DNA of 6,170 bases. It comes from Myxococcales bacterium. Lineage in GTDB: Bacteria; Myxococcota; Polyangia; Fen-1088. The notes below the pieces were generated by a model. It had not been told where the DNA came from. It ran no database searches and worked only from the letters and a program-made list of their open reading frames with translations. The stretch's first letter is position 1. The number at the start of each line of letters is the position of its first letter. Shown here piece after piece: positions 5,472 through 6,170 of this stretch. Made by a program: the position numbers and the translations under genes. The stretch lies in the NCBI GenBank assembly GCA_003153875.1, contig PMBY01000467.1, forward strand, positions 5,046-11,215, written 5' to 3'.

Positions 5472-5990
5472 TCAGCGGTAGCGAAGGACGCGCGCCGGAA
5501 CCCCGGCGGCCACGGCGTAGGCGGGAATATTCCGGGTCACCACCGCACCCGCACCTACAATCGCCCCACGGCCCACGGTTATCCCCGGCAGGATGATGCT
5601 GCCCACTCCCAAGTCGCAGCCGTCTTCGATGGCCACGGGCGCAAATTCGATGGGCGAAAACAGCACGGGAACCTCGTGCCCGGCTTCCCGGTGCTGCGAG
5701 GTGATGATCTTGACCGCCATCCCGATCCCCACACCCGCCCCGATGGTCAGCCCGCCCGCCGAATGGAAGAAGCACTGCTGGCCAATCCAGGTCTCGTCCC
5801 CGATACGCATTTCGTTGTGGTGGTAACCCTTGAGGATGGTGTTGTGCCCGACGTACACGTTGCGGCCGAGTGAGATTGTTTCGGGGTGAAAGACCAGCAC
5901 GCCTGGCTCGAACACACAGTCATCGCCCAGATTGCGAAAGTCCGCGGGCGAGAAGGCTCCGGTTCCGTGGCTGCGGTGGCGCTTGTTCAT
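5472..5990 (-). CDS. Hexapeptide-repeat (left-handed beta-helix) acyltransferase
   Basis: Members transfer an acyl group, usually acetyl from acetyl-CoA, to sugars or similar acceptors, working as trimers in the cytoplasm (LacA/WbbJ/maltose O-acetyltransferase relatives). The 172-residue protein shows repeated hexapeptide turns: ISLGRNVYVGHNTILKG (39-55), MRIGDETWIGQQCFF (61-75), LTIGAGVGIGMAVKIITS (81-98), then VAIEDGCDLGVGSIILPG and ITVGRGAIVGAGAVVTRNIP (119-156). It ends in the usual AAGVPARVLRYR. H100 after IITSQ is the likely catalytic histidine, with an extended loop at 99-118 (REAGHEVPVLFSPIEFAP). The ATG start is weakly served by a ribosome-binding site, but the stop of the upstream membrane-protein gene is only 3 bp away, so coupled translation is likely. 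The acceptor is not evident; an exopolysaccharide, O-antigen or glycolipid would be typical. Confidence 0.93.
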   Translation of the reverse strand: MNKRHRSHGTGAFSPADFRNLGDDCVFEPGVLVFHPETISLGRNVYVGHNTILKGYHHNEMRIGDETWIGQQCFFHSAGGLTIGAGVGIGMAVKIITSQHREAGHEVPVLFSPIEFAPVAIEDGCDLGVGSIILPGITVGRGAIVGAGAVVTRNIPAYAVAAGVPARVLRYR

Positions 5991-5993
5991 GTC

Positions 5994-6170
5994 TCACGCC
6001 TGGGACGAAATATGGGGCGGGGTGGGAAATTGCGCGTGTCGGATGCGGCGCCCCCACCAAGTGCCTAGGTTCCAGGTCGCCCACAAGACCAAGAAGAGCC
6101 AGACGATGTAGGCCCAGACCAGACAGTACCCGGCGAGAAGACCCACCTTGTCCGAGTCGGCGAAGTTCCA
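5994..6170 (-). CDS. C-terminal part of a membrane protein (partial, enters from the right edge)
   Basis: The minus-strand frame from the window edge reads 58 residues to a TGA at 5994-5996. It starts WNFADSDKVGLLAGYCLVWA, goes through a strong transmembrane helix (about residues 9-33, many Trp/Leu/Val), then a basic TWWGRRIRHAQ and a polar tail ending PTPPHISSQA. The positive charges after the helix suggest a cytoplasmic C-terminus. Codons end mainly in G or C as in the neighbours. The stop lies 3 bp before the acyltransferase ATG, so the two are almost surely one operon. The family cannot be told from the tail; an envelope or glycan-assembly membrane protein would suit the neighbour. Confidence 0.75.
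   Translation of the reverse strand, partial: WNFADSDKVGLLAGYCLVWAYIVWLFLVLWATWNLGTWWGRRIRHAQFPTPPHISSQA

Overview
The window is GC-rich and densely coding, and almost every gene lies on the minus strand. A Myxococcota (myxobacteria-like) or related deltaproteobacterial genome fits best. The reasons are high GC with G/C-ending codons, GTG and TTG starts, two lipoproteins, a Cys-rich lipoprotein of a style I associate with myxobacterial genomes, and a small exported two-helix protein of similar flavour. This placement is inference from composition and protein style, not from a search.

Layout from left to right: (1) 1-594, plus strand: the probable last codons of an upstream gene (KTE repeats), then a signal-peptide protein with two membrane helices. 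(2) 600-1670, minus: recA, convergent with the previous gene and only 5 bp from it. (3) 1694-2163: a compact 470-bp cassette made of one GxxExxY-family (PD-(D/E)XK nuclease-like) gene between two 37-bp inverted repeats that match at 36 of 37 positions. It sits between the comM stop codon and the recA ribosome-binding site. (4) 2168-3673, minus: comM (YifB-type Mg-chelatase-like AAA+ ATPase/helicase). (5) 3674-3954: a gap with no convincing gene. (6) 3955-4752 and 4831-5331, minus: a Cys-rich lipoprotein and a second lipoprotein of unknown function. (7) 5472-5990, minus: a left-handed beta-helix (hexapeptide) acyltransferase, preceded with only 3 bp spacing by the C-terminus of a membrane protein that enters from the right edge.

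Genes working together: comM and recA form a logical pair. ComM is known as a branch-migration helicase acting with RecA-mediated strand invasion during natural transformation. The inserted cassette now forms the whole leader of recA except for the last 23 bp, so recA must be expressed either by read-through from comM or from a promoter inside the cassette. The acyltransferase and its upstream membrane protein look like the end of a surface-glycan or envelope operon.

The most interesting object is the inverted-repeat-bounded GxxExxY cassette. It has mobile-element architecture without a transposase and carries a gene with an intact nuclease-like signature, placed exactly between two recombination genes.
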